Shown: in pieces, positions 1 through 8,281 of the stretch
Layout of the letters: every line of letters begins with the position of its first letter
How positions within the stretch are numbered: the stretch's first letter is position 1
Origin: Pseudomonas viridiflava
GTDB taxonomy: Bacteria > Pseudomonadota > Gammaproteobacteria > Pseudomonadales > Pseudomonadaceae
Length of the DNA: 64,000 bases
Reading direction: 5' to 3'
Assembly (NCBI RefSeq): GCF_003702045.1
Contig: NZ_RBTP01000012.1
Location: 806,001-870,000, forward strand
Notes under the pieces: model-generated
The model's database searches: none
What the model was told of the DNA's origin: nothing
What the model saw: only the letters and a program-made list of their open reading frames with translations
Translations under genes and position numbers: made by a program

Positions 1-946
1 TCTTGAGCATGCGCTCGAACAGCAGCCCCATTTCCTCATCGAAGATGAACAGCCCGACTCGCTCGCCACGGGCCACCGCTTGTGCCGCGAAGACCATTGT
101 GATCAGCGATTTGCCGGTGCCCGCAGGGCCAAGAATCAGCGTGCTGGAGCCGCTCTCGATACCGCCGCCCAGCAGATCGTCCAGCTCCTGAATGCCGCTG
201 GTGAACTGGGTGCGTGAATAGTCGGAACGATGTTCGGCCGCCACTAGCCGCGGAAATACCTGGATGCCGTCCTCTGCGATGGTGAAATCGTGATAGCCGC
301 CACGGTATTTCTGGCCCCGGTACTTGACGATCTTCAACCGTCGGCGTTCGGCACCGTAGGCGGGCGTCAACGCTTCAAGGCGGATGACGCCGTGAGCGAC
401 GCTGTGCACGGTCTTGTCCAATGCCTCGGTGGTGAGGTCGTCCAGCAGCACCACGGTAGCGTCGTAGCGCGCAAAGTAGTGCTTGATCGCCAGAATCTGC
501 CGACGGTAGCGCAACGAGCTTTGCGCCAGTAGGCGGATTTCAGAAAGGCTGTCGATGACCACCCGGGTCGGCTTGACGCGTTCGACCACTTCAAAAATCT
601 GCCGTGTGGCCTCGCCCAGCTCCAGGTCGGAGGAGTACAGCAGGCTCTGATGGTGGTCTGCATCGAGCAGGCTTTCAGGCGGCGTCAGTTCGAAAATCTT
701 GATGTGATCGTCCAGCTCCCAACCGTGGGAGCGGGCACCGTCACGCAACTCTCGCTCCGTCTCGGAAAGCGTAATGTACAGGGAAGTTTCACCCGCTCGC
801 GCACCTGCCAGCAGAAACTGCAGCGCTACGGTTGTCTTGCCGGTTCCGGGTTCTCCTTCGAGAAGGAAAACGTGACAGCGTGAAAGACCTCCAGAGAGGA
901 TGTCGTCCAGACCTTCAATGCCGGTTGCCGCTTTTGACGTATTCAA
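1..946 (-). CDS. KaiC-like two-domain RecA-fold ATPase (3' end cut by window)
   Basis: The reading frame is open to the window edge and gives about 315 N-terminal residues. Two P-loops are visible: GEPGTGKT shortly after the motif GLDDILSGG, and GPAGTGKS near the end of the visible part, each opening a RecA/KaiC domain. A Walker B-like VVIDS lies between them. KaiC proteins of non-cyanobacteria are hexameric ATPases that lack KaiA/KaiB here; the role in Pseudomonas is not defined, although signalling or stress roles are discussed for the family. The start is a TTG at 946-944 (Leu-Asn-Thr-Ser-Lys), chosen because an AGAGGG ribosome site lies just upstream and the homology begins right after it. 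It is divergent from the crotonase gene. Confidence 0.88.
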   Translation of the reverse strand, partial: MNTSKAATGIEGLDDILSGGLSRCHVFLLEGEPGTGKTTVALQFLLAGARAGETSLYITLSETERELRDGARSHGWELDDHIKIFELTPPESLLDADHHQSLLYSSDLELGEATRQIFEVVERVKPTRVVIDSLSEIRLLAQSSLRYRRQILAIKHYFARYDATVVLLDDLTTEALDKTVHSVAHGVIRLEALTPAYGAERRRLKIVKYRGQKYRGGYHDFTIAEDGIQVFPRLVAAEHRSDYSRTQFTSGIQELDDLLGGGIESGSSTLILGPAGTGKSLITMVFAAQAVARGERVGLFIFDEEMGLLFERMLK

Positions 947-1160
947 GTATTGCCCTCTGATAACTGACGGAGCAGTAGTGGTATCACCCAATACTGGACA
1001 TCATGGCACTACGACGGTTCAGACTATTTGGCTCGCGGCCCCCTGTCCCTTGCTGTCAAAGGATAGCGGTCCGGCAAATGTCACAACAGTCGCCTTACAA
1101 GAGCGCTGCACGGATTGTTATAGTTCATCGATCCACTGTCCTGTGCCCGAGGGTCTTCTT

Positions 1161-1973
1161 TTGCGTGAATATCAAACCTTTCTGGTTGAATTGAACGACA
1201 ACATCGCCCATGTGCAGATCAATCGCGCCGACAAGGTCAACGCGATGAGCGAAGCGTTCTGGACCGAAATCATCGACATCTTTGAATGGATCGAGCAGGA
1301 GGACGCCGTTCGCGTCGTGGTTCTCAGTGCTGTCGGGAAGCACTTCTCGTCAGGCATCGACCTGAAGATGCTGGCGGCGGTCGCCAACCGGATGGGTGAA
1401 GACGCAGGGCGCAACGCCAGGGTGCTCAGGCGCACCATCCTCGACATGCAGGCTTCATTCACCGCGGTCGATGAATGCCGCAAGCCGGTGCTGGCCGTCA
1501 TTCAGGGCTACTGTCTGGGCGGGGCCATCGATTTGGTGTCGGCGTGCGACATGCGTTACGCGGCAGCGGATGTGCAGTTCGCGATTCGTGAAATAGACAT
1601 GGGCATGGCGGCCGACGTCGGGACATTGCAGCGCCTGCCCCGCATCATTCCCGATGGCATCATGCGCGAACTGGCTTATACCGGGCGCACCGTCGAGGCC
1701 GATGAAGCCCTGCGCATCGGTTTGATCAATCGCAGCTTTACCGATAAAGCCACATTGCTGGACGGTGTGATGGCCATCGCTCGCCAAATTGCCGAAAAGT
1801 CGCCGATTGCCATCGAGGGCACCAAGGCAATGATCGGCTACATGCGCGATCACAGCGTGAATGATGGCCTTGAGCACGTTGCTATCTGGAACGCAGCCAT
1901 GCTGCAATCACCGGACCTGAAGCTGGCGATGGTTGCCCAGATGAGCAAACAGAAGCCGGTTTTCGATAATTGA
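1161..1973 (+). CDS. Crotonase family, delta(3,5)-delta(2,4)-dienoyl-CoA isomerase type
   Basis: A 270-residue crotonase. It resembles the eukaryotic ECH1 dienoyl-CoA isomerase more than standard enoyl-CoA hydratase: it keeps the acidic triad Asp124 (in GGAIDL), Glu144 (REIDMG) and Asp152 ([11 protein letters not shown]) with the same spacing as the rat enzyme's 176/196/204, plus the C-terminal RDHSV and WN..ML signatures. The expected role is moving double bonds of dienoyl-CoAs from odd-position unsaturated fatty acids into beta-oxidation. The start is TTG at 1161, preceded by GAGGG at 7 nt; the frame stays open upstream to about 900 but without family similarity. Function follows from residue conservation; the natural substrate is inferred. 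Confidence 0.85.
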   Translation: MREYQTFLVELNDNIAHVQINRADKVNAMSEAFWTEIIDIFEWIEQEDAVRVVVLSAVGKHFSSGIDLKMLAAVANRMGEDAGRNARVLRRTILDMQASFTAVDECRKPVLAVIQGYCLGGAIDLVSACDMRYAAADVQFAIREIDMGMAADVGTLQRLPRIIPDGIMRELAYTGRTVEADEALRIGLINRSFTDKATLLDGVMAIARQIAEKSPIAIEGTKAMIGYMRDHSVNDGLEHVAIWNAAMLQSPDLKLAMVAQMSKQKPVFDN

Positions 1974-2004
1974 CACGCTTGCGTTCGAACAGAGGAGTTT
2001 TGCC

Positions 2005-2841
2005 ATGACGCGCCCGGTGCGTTGGACGACCGCAGTGCTTGACCCAGAGGCCAGCGGGGGCTGGGCCGTAGTGCATGGCGACCAGGGTTTTTTGCAGGAC
2101 AGCAATGGGGTGATGTTTCCCAGAGCCTGGCTCATGGGGCAGGATTTGCCGGTGCAGAGCGAGCACGGTATTGGGCACTTCGATGGCGAGCCCGTATACC
2201 TGTTGGTGCTTGAGCGATCCGTGGCGGTCGAAGGGTGTTCATGGCAGGGCTTGCGGCAGTTCATGCTGGAAGGCGACTTCGCGGTCTTTCAGAAGCTTGG
2301 CTATGCCGCGCAGATCAGCACTTGGGCCAGAGAGCATCGGTTTTGTGGCGCCTGTGGTCGTCCGACGGTTCAGGTGCCCGGCGAGCGCGCCATGTACTGC
2401 GCCCACGACAACCTGCGCTTCTACCCACGCATATCGCCCAGCATGATCGTGTTGATTACGCGAGGCGATGAAGTGCTTCTGGCACGCTCTCCGCGTTTTG
2501 TGACGGGTGTCTACAGCACCCTGGCAGGCTTTGCCGAGCCTGGCGAGTCGGCGGAGGACTGCGTGCATCGGGAAGTCATGGAAGAAGTGCAGATCCGCAT
2601 TAAGAACCTCACGTACATGGGCAGCCAATGCTGGCCGTTTCCCCATTCGATGATGCTGGGTTTTCACGCCGAGTACGAAAGCGGCGAAATCGTGCCTCAG
2701 GCCGACGAGATTGAAGACGCGCAATGGTTTCGCATCGACGATCTGCCGCCGCTGCCTGCCAACCGATCCATCGCGCGCTACTTGATCGAAGCCTATCTGG
2801 CCCAGCGATCAGGCGCCCCCGAACCAGTGCTGCCAGGCTAG
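2005..2841 (+). CDS. nudC: NAD-capped RNA hydrolase / NADH pyrophosphatase
   Basis: A 278-residue Nudix hydrolase that cleaves NAD(H) to NMN(H) and AMP and removes NAD caps from RNA. The Nudix box runs from Gly175 through Glu181, Arg189-Glu190 and Glu193-Glu194, with Gln196 where the consensus has Gly. The family hallmark SQCWPFPHS follows about 10 residues later. An N-terminal zinc-ribbon is present, but only three Cys are seen (114, 117, 132); position 135, normally the fourth Cys, is Asp in the motif YCAHD. A GAGGAG ribosome site sits 8 nt before the ATG. The 3' end overlaps the convergent permease gene by 33 nt. Confidence 0.95.
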   Translation: MTRPVRWTTAVLDPEASGGWAVVHGDQGFLQDSNGVMFPRAWLMGQDLPVQSEHGIGHFDGEPVYLLVLERSVAVEGCSWQGLRQFMLEGDFAVFQKLGYAAQISTWAREHRFCGACGRPTVQVPGERAMYCAHDNLRFYPRISPSMIVLITRGDEVLLARSPRFVTGVYSTLAGFAEPGESAEDCVHREVMEEVQIRIKNLTYMGSQCWPFPHSMMLGFHAEYESGEIVPQADEIEDAQWFRIDDLPPLPANRSIARYLIEAYLAQRSGAPEPVLPG

Positions 2842-3588
2842 GCGGACGGTCAGGCCCAGCACCACGGTGATGAACACAGGGCGGATGAATTTTGCACCGC
2901 CCTTGATTGCTGTGCCAGCCCCGAAGTAGGCCCCCAGCATCACCGCCAGGCCCATGCACAGGCCGATCACGTAATCCACTTGACCGGAAAACATGAATAC
3001 GGACAACGCAACGGCGTTGCTGACGAAATTCATGCTGCGCGCAACGCCGCTGGCTTTCACTAGGTCGACCGGATAAAGCAGCAAGGTGCTGACCGTCCAG
3101 AAGGCACCGGTTCCGGGACCGGCAACCCCGTCGTAGAAGCCCAGGCCGAAACCTTGCGGTGCCTGCCAGGTCTTCCTGATCGGCGCATTGCTGTCCAGCG
3201 GCGCCTTGGGCGTACCGCCGAACAACAGGTAGAGGCCACAGCCGAACACAATGACCGGCAACATTTGGTTCAGCCACTCAGCGGGCAAGTAATGGGCGAC
3301 CACCGCGCCTATCGCAGCGCCCACCGCCGTGCCGACAATGGCGTGAATCCACTGCTTGGGATCGAACAGCTTGCGTCGGTAGAAGGTGAAGCTTGCGGTC
3401 GCCGAGCCGAATGTCGAGCTGAGCTTGTTGGTGCCCAGCACCAGATGGGGTGGCAGCCCGGCGGTCATCAGGGCAGGGGTGGTTAGCAGTCCGCCGCCGC
3501 CCGCAATGGCGTCGATGAATCCGGCGATAAAGGCAACCACGGCCAGAATGGCGAGCGTGGTCAGGTCGACGCTGAGTTCGAAAGGCAT
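2809..3588 (-). CDS. TSUP family permease (TauE/SafE type)
   Basis: A 259-residue inner-membrane protein with about eight hydrophobic segments. The N-terminal signature [18 protein letters not shown] and the mid-protein repeat-like [14 protein letters not shown] are typical of the TauE/SafE (TSUP) family, which exports or imports sulfite, sulfoacetate or related organic anions. The substrate cannot be read from sequence. The Met at 3588 was chosen because it begins the first membrane segment as in family members; the frame extends 45 codons upstream with non-membrane, unconserved sequence. It converges on nudC with a 33-nt overlap of coding ends. Confidence 0.88.
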   Translation of the reverse strand: MPFELSVDLTTLAILAVVAFIAGFIDAIAGGGGLLTTPALMTAGLPPHLVLGTNKLSSTFGSATASFTFYRRKLFDPKQWIHAIVGTAVGAAIGAVVAHYLPAEWLNQMLPVIVFGCGLYLLFGGTPKAPLDSNAPIRKTWQAPQGFGLGFYDGVAGPGTGAFWTVSTLLLYPVDLVKASGVARSMNFVSNAVALSVFMFSGQVDYVIGLCMGLAVMLGAYFGAGTAIKGGAKFIRPVFITVVLGLTVRLAWQHWFGGA

Positions 3589-3661
3589 GGGCGATGGGCT
3601 TATGGCAGAGGGGCAGAATGGGGCGCATTCTAACCCTTTGCCGGATGTTGCAGGAAGTCTG

Positions 3662-4810
3662 TCAGATATCCGAGAGCGCAATCCAGCGTTGCTGTTCATC
3701 TGCCAGGCGGATAGCTGCGGCAAGCCGTTCTATTTGCCAGGCCTCCTCGAAATCAGGGCCCCGACGGCCCTGTCCGCACATCGACAGAACCAAGGCCTGA
3801 ACCTCAAGTGCCTTGAGTTCGTTGTAGCCCAACTGATGGCCCGGCGCGGGACAGAACGCGGCGTAGCCGGGCAGTGAAGGACCCGCCAGCAAACGTTGAA
3901 AACCGTCTCGTCCCGGTGCGCCAGGGCGATACAGGCGCAGTTCGTTGAGCCGTTCCTGATCGAACGCCAAGGTGCCCTTGGTGCCGCTGATTTCGAAACC
4001 GAGGTGATTCTTGTAACCGTGCTTCAGCCAACTGCTGCTGAAAGTGCCGCGCGCTCCGTTGGCGAAACGGAGCAGGGCGTGGGTCTGGTCATCCACGGCG
4101 ATATCGCGCAGTTCGTGGCTGCCAGCGCTGACAGGGCGTTGGCGATGGACCGTGCTGACATCCGCGCACACGGCTTCAATGTCGCCCAATAGATAGCGCG
4201 CCATTGCCAACAGGTGGCTGCCCAGATCGGCCAAGGCGCCACCTGCGTGACCGGCCTCGCAGCGCCACGACCAAGGGGATTGCGCGTCGGCCATGAAATC
4301 TTCGCTGAACTCACCCTGGAAGCTGATGATGTCGCCCAGTTCGCCTGCGTTGATCATGTCGCGGGCCAGGCCGATCATCGGGTTGTGCTGGTAGTTGTAA
4401 CCGACCTGAGTCACTACGCCTGCGACTTTGGCGCTGCGACGCATCTGATCTGCCTGAGCCAGGCTGACTGCCAGCGGCTTCTCGCAGTACACCGCCTTGC
4501 CCGCAGCGATGGCGGCCATCGCCATCGGAAAATGCAAATGGTTGGGGGTGGTGATCGCCACGATATGCACTTGGGGGTCTTCAATCAGTTGCTGCCAGTC
4601 GGCATGGCTGCGATCGAAACCCCACGCCTGTGCGCACTGCGCTGCACGTGTGGCATCGGCGTCGGCCAGCGCGACCAGGCTGAGACGTGCGGGAAGATCA
4701 AGCGCAGCATTGGCGTTGCCGAAGGCGAGGGCGTGAGCACGGCCCATGAAGCCTGTACCGATCAGACCGATGCCGTACGCCGGCAACGTGGAAGAAGAGG
4801 TTTCCCGCAT
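3662..4810 (-). CDS. Gfo/Idh/MocA family oxidoreductase
   Basis: A 382-residue NAD(P)-dependent sugar or cyclitol dehydrogenase. It has an N-terminal Rossmann motif (GLIGTGFMGRAH), the family's EKP motif (AGKAVYCEKPLA) that carries the catalytic or cofactor-binding Lys, and the C-terminal GFO_IDH_MocA_C fold with GGALADLGSHLL, in which the His is the usual second catalytic position. Inositol, glucose-6-phosphate or UDP-sugar substrates are possible; none is proven. The ATG at 4810 has GGAG 6 nt upstream; an in-frame TTG four codons earlier overlaps that site and was rejected. Its own AT-rich leader separates it from the upstream SDR gene. Confidence 0.88.
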   Translation of the reverse strand: MRETSSSTLPAYGIGLIGTGFMGRAHALAFGNANAALDLPARLSLVALADADATRAAQCAQAWGFDRSHADWQQLIEDPQVHIVAITTPNHLHFPMAMAAIAAGKAVYCEKPLAVSLAQADQMRRSAKVAGVVTQVGYNYQHNPMIGLARDMINAGELGDIISFQGEFSEDFMADAQSPWSWRCEAGHAGGALADLGSHLLAMARYLLGDIEAVCADVSTVHRQRPVSAGSHELRDIAVDDQTHALLRFANGARGTFSSSWLKHGYKNHLGFEISGTKGTLAFDQERLNELRLYRPGAPGRDGFQRLLAGPSLPGYAAFCPAPGHQLGYNELKALEVQALVLSMCGQGRRGPDFEEAWQIERLAAAIRLADEQQRWIALSDI

Positions 4811-4840
4811 GACAGTCTCCAAAAAGGATCGTTGTTATGC

Positions 4841-4883
4841 GGAAAATATATTCCAAATAATTAACTAATGGAAAATTTAATTC
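4841..4883. promoter_or_regulatory. Candidate GGAA-N6-TTCC operator ahead of the Gfo/Idh gene
   Basis: An exact GGAA-AATATA-TTCC lies at 4841-4854 and a one-mismatch copy GGAA-AATTTA-ATTC at 4870-4883, 31-73 nt upstream of the oxidoreductase ATG in very AT-rich DNA. GGAA-N6-TTCC is the pattern described for RpiR-type IolR repressors of inositol catabolism. No such regulator lies in this window, so the match is suggestive only. Confidence 0.4.
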
Positions 4884-4917
4884 ATATTTGTCTTTGCCAA
4901 GTCCTATTCGTGACAGA

Positions 4918-5685
4918 TCAAGACAGGAACCCACCGTCGACGTTGAGCGCCACGCCTGTGGTATAGCTCGACGCTTCACTGGCGAGATACAACACGGCGC
5001 CTGCCATTTCGCTCGGTGCCGCGACTCGCTTGAGCGGGATCTGCGCGAGCGCCATGTTCAGGATGGCGTCATTTTTGACCAGCGCCGATGCAAACTTGGT
5101 GTCAGTGAGTCCGGGCAGCAGCGCGTTGCAGCGAATGCCGAATTCCGCGCATTCCTTGGCGAACACCTTGGTCATGTTGATCACTGCGGCCTTGGTCATC
5201 GAATAAATGCCTTGGTAAGCGCCCGGTGACACGGCGTTGATCGACGCCACGTTGATAATGCTGCCGCCGCCCGTTTCACGCATCAGCTTGCCGGCTTCCA
5301 CCGACATGAAGAAATAACCACGGATATTGACGTCGACGGTCTTCTGGAACGCGCTCAGGTCGGTGTCCAGTACGTTACAGAACTGCGGGTTGGTAGCGGC
5401 GTTGTTAACCAGAATGTCCAAACGTCCGAACTGCTCGCGAATCTGGGCGAACACGCTGTTGATCTGTTCCATCTCGCCAATGTGACACGCGATTGCAGTG
5501 GCTTTGCCGCCCTCGGCGTTAATGGCGTCAGCCACGACCTGACAGCCATCGATCCTGCGGCTGGACACGATGACGTGAGCGCCTTGTTGTGCTAGCAATC
5601 GGGCAATCGCTTCACCAATTCCGCGGCTGGCACCTGAAACGAAGGCGATCTTGCCGTCGAGGTCGAAGAGTTGGGTTCTGGACAT
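4918..5685 (-). CDS. SDR family oxidoreductase
   Basis: A 255-residue classical short-chain dehydrogenase/reductase. The cofactor motif is VSGASRGIGEAIA, the NNAA motif follows the fourth strand (LVNNAA), and the active site has Ser in NVASI and Tyr-x3-Lys in YSMTK. The C-terminus ends VDGG as in many 3-hydroxyacyl-CoA or ketoreductase SDRs. It starts 23 nt after the APH-type kinase gene and is surely co-transcribed with it; this pairing is frequent in Pseudomonas and in ACAD10/11-like acyl-CoA pathways, so a hydroxyacyl-CoA substrate is a reasonable inference. The ATG at 5685 has an AAGGA site; an upstream in-frame Met is unconserved. Confidence 0.9.
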   Translation of the reverse strand: MSRTQLFDLDGKIAFVSGASRGIGEAIARLLAQQGAHVIVSSRRIDGCQVVADAINAEGGKATAIACHIGEMEQINSVFAQIREQFGRLDILVNNAATNPQFCNVLDTDLSAFQKTVDVNIRGYFFMSVEAGKLMRETGGGSIINVASINAVSPGAYQGIYSMTKAAVINMTKVFAKECAEFGIRCNALLPGLTDTKFASALVKNDAILNMALAQIPLKRVAAPSEMAGAVLYLASEASSYTTGVALNVDGGFLS

Positions 5686-5708
5686 GTCGTTTCCTTGTAA
5701 TGAGGGCA

Positions 5709-6776
5709 TCAAAGGCTGGACTTGGCGATGACGTTCAGGCTCATCTGCTCAAGCAGTTTGTTCATATGAATGAACGGGGCAAAGCGCTTGTCTTGAGTCT
5801 GGCCATGATAAAACCGGTAGTAAATCTGCTGCACGATCCCGGCCAGGCGGAACAGCCCGTAGGTGTAATAAAAGTCGAAGTTGTCGACGCGGATGCCCGA
5901 ACGTTCTGCGTAGTAGTCGACGAATTGCTGACGGGTCAGCATGCCTGGCGCATGGCTGGGCTGGCGTCGCATCAATTGCACCGTCGCCGGGTCGTCGGCC
6001 TGGATCCAGTACGCAAGGGTGTTGCCCAGGTCCATCAGCGGATCGCCCAGCGTGGTCAGCTCCCAGTCCAGCACACCAATAATGCGCATCGGGTTTTCGG
6101 GATCGAGGATGACGTTGTCGAAGCGGTAATCGTTGTGCACGATGCTGGACACCGACGAGTCGGCCGGCATCTTGGCGGCCAGCCACGCCTTGACCTGCTC
6201 CCAGGCGGGCGCGTCAGGGGTCATGGCTTTCTCGTAGCGCTCGGTCCAGCCCAGAATCTGGCGCTGAACGTAGCCGTGCGGTTTGCCCAGATCAACCAGG
6301 CCGCAGGCCTGATAATCAACCCGGTGCAGATCGACCAGTTTGTCGATGAAGCTCTTGCAAAGGTCTTCAGTCTGCTGGGCGTCCAGACCCAGTGCGGGGG
6401 GTAGATCCGAGCGCAGGATGATGCCCTTGACGCGCTCCATCACGTAAAACTCCGATCCGATCACCGTTTCATCGGTGCAATGCAGGTAGGCTTGCGGGCA
6501 GTACGGAAAGGCGTCCTTGAGCTGATTGAGAATGCGGTACTCGCGCCCCATGTCATGCGCCGATTTGGCTTTGTGCCCGAACGGCGGCCGACGCAGCACC
6601 AGCTCCCGCCCGGGATACTGAATGAGGTAGGTGAGGTTCGATGCGCCCCCCGGGAACTGACTGATAACCGGGGCACCCTGCAGGTCCGGGATGTGGTTTT
6701 TGAGATACGGATCAATCAGCGCGACGTCGAGCTCTTCGCCGCTACGAATCTCGGTGGACTGGTCAGTCAACGCCAT
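5709..6776 (-). CDS. APH/ACAD10-type phosphotransferase (acyl-CoA-linked kinase)
   Basis: A 355-residue aminoglycoside-phosphotransferase-fold protein. It keeps the kinase catalytic loop HNDYRFDN (His-x-Asp-x4-Asn) and the metal-binding Asp in GVLDWEL, and the N-lobe FPGGASNLTYLI. The sequence is the type fused to the acyl-CoA dehydrogenase of human ACAD10/11, and related to the LvaA kinase of levulinate catabolism, rather than to drug-resistance enzymes. Those proteins phosphorylate 4-hydroxyacyl-CoAs so that phosphate can be eliminated. It heads a two-gene operon with the SDR. A matching free-standing ACAD lies 25 kb away at 31897. Substrate is inferred. Confidence 0.88.
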   Translation of the reverse strand: MALTDQSTEIRSGEELDVALIDPYLKNHIPDLQGAPVISQFPGGASNLTYLIQYPGRELVLRRPPFGHKAKSAHDMGREYRILNQLKDAFPYCPQAYLHCTDETVIGSEFYVMERVKGIILRSDLPPALGLDAQQTEDLCKSFIDKLVDLHRVDYQACGLVDLGKPHGYVQRQILGWTERYEKAMTPDAPAWEQVKAWLAAKMPADSSVSSIVHNDYRFDNVILDPENPMRIIGVLDWELTTLGDPLMDLGNTLAYWIQADDPATVQLMRRQPSHAPGMLTRQQFVDYYAERSGIRVDNFDFYYTYGLFRLAGIVQQIYYRFYHGQTQDKRFAPFIHMNKLLEQMSLNVIAKSSL

Positions 6777-6923
6777 GCTTATCCCTTTTGCTTATTATGG
6801 TCAGCCCGAATCACTGAGTAATCTAATGACTGGACGGCTCGCTCACAACGGTCAAACCGCGTTATAGGTTAGCGTGTTGCCGGCTGATCAGCGGCCTTGA
6901 TTGCTGCTTGTCAGTTCGCAGGC

Positions 6924-6957
6924 CAAAAAAAAACCGAAGCCGGCGGGCTTCGGTTTT
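6924..6957 (-). terminator. Rho-independent terminator after the SCP2 gene
   Basis: A 12-bp perfect stem (AAAACCGAAGCC / GGCTTCGGTTTT) with a GGCG loop; read on the minus strand it ends in a run of nine T. It lies 28 nt past the SCP2 stop codon and insulates that operon from the kinase-SDR operon. Confidence 0.92.
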
Positions 6958-6984
6958 CGACATCTGTTGCAGACCGCCTGGTAC

Positions 6985-7302
6985 TTAAACCGGGAACAGT
7001 TCGCTCAGTTTCATGGCCAGCATCATGTCGCCTTCGGCGCGCAGCTTGCCGCCCATGAAAGCCTGCATGCCGTCGGTTTCGCCGCTCACGATACCTTTGA
7101 GGGTCTGGCTGTCCATCACCAGTGTGACGTTGGCATCAGGGTTTTCACCTTCCTGCAGGTCACAGGTGCTGTCTTTGACGATCAGCGCGTAGTACTTGTC
7201 TTCGTCGGTAATGTGGAAACCGAAGACCAGGTCCAGGCCTGCAGCGGCGCTTGGGTTGAACTTGGCTTGCATGGTTTTCACGGCGTCGGCTGTTGAGGTC
7301 AT
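6985..7302 (-). CDS. SCP2 sterol-binding domain protein
   Basis: A 105-residue single-domain sterol carrier protein 2 fold, with DLVFGFHITDE in the early beta strands and the late segment GKLRAEGDMMLAMKL typical of the SCP2 C-terminal helix region. Such stand-alone bacterial domains bind lipids or acyl-CoA; the ligand here is unknown. It follows the histidine phosphatase gene by 66 nt on the same strand and ends at a strong terminator, so the two form one transcript. The next operon downstream codes an acyl-CoA-linked kinase and SDR, which fits a lipid-handling theme. The Met at 7302 was preferred to an upstream in-frame start that lacks conservation. Confidence 0.88.
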   Translation of the reverse strand: MTSTADAVKTMQAKFNPSAAAGLDLVFGFHITDEDKYYALIVKDSTCDLQEGENPDANVTLVMDSQTLKGIVSGETDGMQAFMGGKLRAEGDMMLAMKLSELFPV

Positions 7303-7368
7303 GTCTTGATCCTTTTGTGGTGGTCCGGTTTTGGTAATGCTGTGCCTGCCGGGCACGATGGGCCGGGC

Positions 7369-8079
7369 TCAGCGATAAGTGATGAGTTCCGGCGCCTTCA
7401 GCAGTTGCAGGTGCGTATAACTGTTGAAAGAAGCCAGCGTGACTTCGTTGCCCCTGAATCCAAGCTTGTGCAACGAAGTATTGACGATGTGCCAGTTGAG
7501 CTCGAACGCCTGTTGCGCAGGCATTCCTGTGATCAGATGCAGCAGTGCAGTAATGGTGCCGCCGGATGTGAACACGGCGATTCGCTCGTTTGCAGCTGCG
7601 CTTTCGATGATCCTGTCCAGCCCGGCTTTCACTCTGGCGACAAAACCCAGCCAGCTTTGCAGGCCGAGGGTGTCATGCCGACCAGCGATCCAGCGGCCGA
7701 TGATCAGTGAGAATAGCCGCTGAAATTCTGCACGGTTATTGGCTGCGTCCCGCAGGATATCCAGTGCGGTGGGTTCTTCAGCCAACATGGCAGGTATCAG
7801 CGCACGCATGACACCTTCGGCGTCGAACTCATCGAACGCGCTGTCGATGTGCAACTGCGGAACGTCCAGGCCCGCTTCGGCAAATTGCGCCATTGCATGG
7901 TGTGCGGTGTCTTTCTGGCGGTGCAGATCTCCTGATATGCAGCGATCGAACCTGATACCCAGATCGGCCAGGTGGGCACCGACAATGTGTGCCTGACGAA
8001 TGCCCACTGGCGACAGGACGTCGTAATCGTCTGCACCAAATGAGGCCTGGCCATGTCGTATCAGGTAGATGCTGCCCAC
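7369..8079 (-). CDS. Histidine phosphatase family protein
   Basis: A 236-residue phosphoglycerate-mutase-like phosphatase. The N-terminal IYLIRHGQAS contains the catalytic RHG, and a Glu in the FDEFDAEG region and VFTSGGTI near residue 175 fill the usual second-half positions; note that the second catalytic His, usually in a GH motif, appears here as SGG, which also occurs in some members. The start is GTG at 8079. It is divergent from sohB and leads the SCP2 gene. Substrate unknown; the neighbourhood of kinase, SDR and SCP2 suggests a phospho-acyl or phospholipid-related compound, as inference only. Confidence 0.85.
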   Translation of the reverse strand: MGSIYLIRHGQASFGADDYDVLSPVGIRQAHIVGAHLADLGIRFDRCISGDLHRQKDTAHHAMAQFAEAGLDVPQLHIDSAFDEFDAEGVMRALIPAMLAEEPTALDILRDAANNRAEFQRLFSLIIGRWIAGRHDTLGLQSWLGFVARVKAGLDRIIESAAANERIAVFTSGGTITALLHLITGMPAQQAFELNWHIVNTSLHKLGFRGNEVTLASFNSYTHLQLLKAPELITYR

Positions 8080-8281
8080 GTCCGTGTCGTCTCGGTACGT
8101 TGAAGGTCTGGCGAGGTTATGAGGGATGCCGGGGAGCTGTCAATAAAAAACATACGCTCGTTTGAAATCACCGTTTTAATGGCTTGTAACCCTTGTCGCT
8201 GGTGATCGCAAGTGTGCGTCGGTATGCTGGCGACATCGCGGCCCTTGATTGGTAAGGGCGCAATGCAAGTGAGGAATATCC

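Noticed and set aside
5709..6776. Aminoglycoside resistance gene.
   Set aside because: The APH fold is of the acyl-CoA-linked ACAD10/LvaA type by motifs and by its SDR partner.
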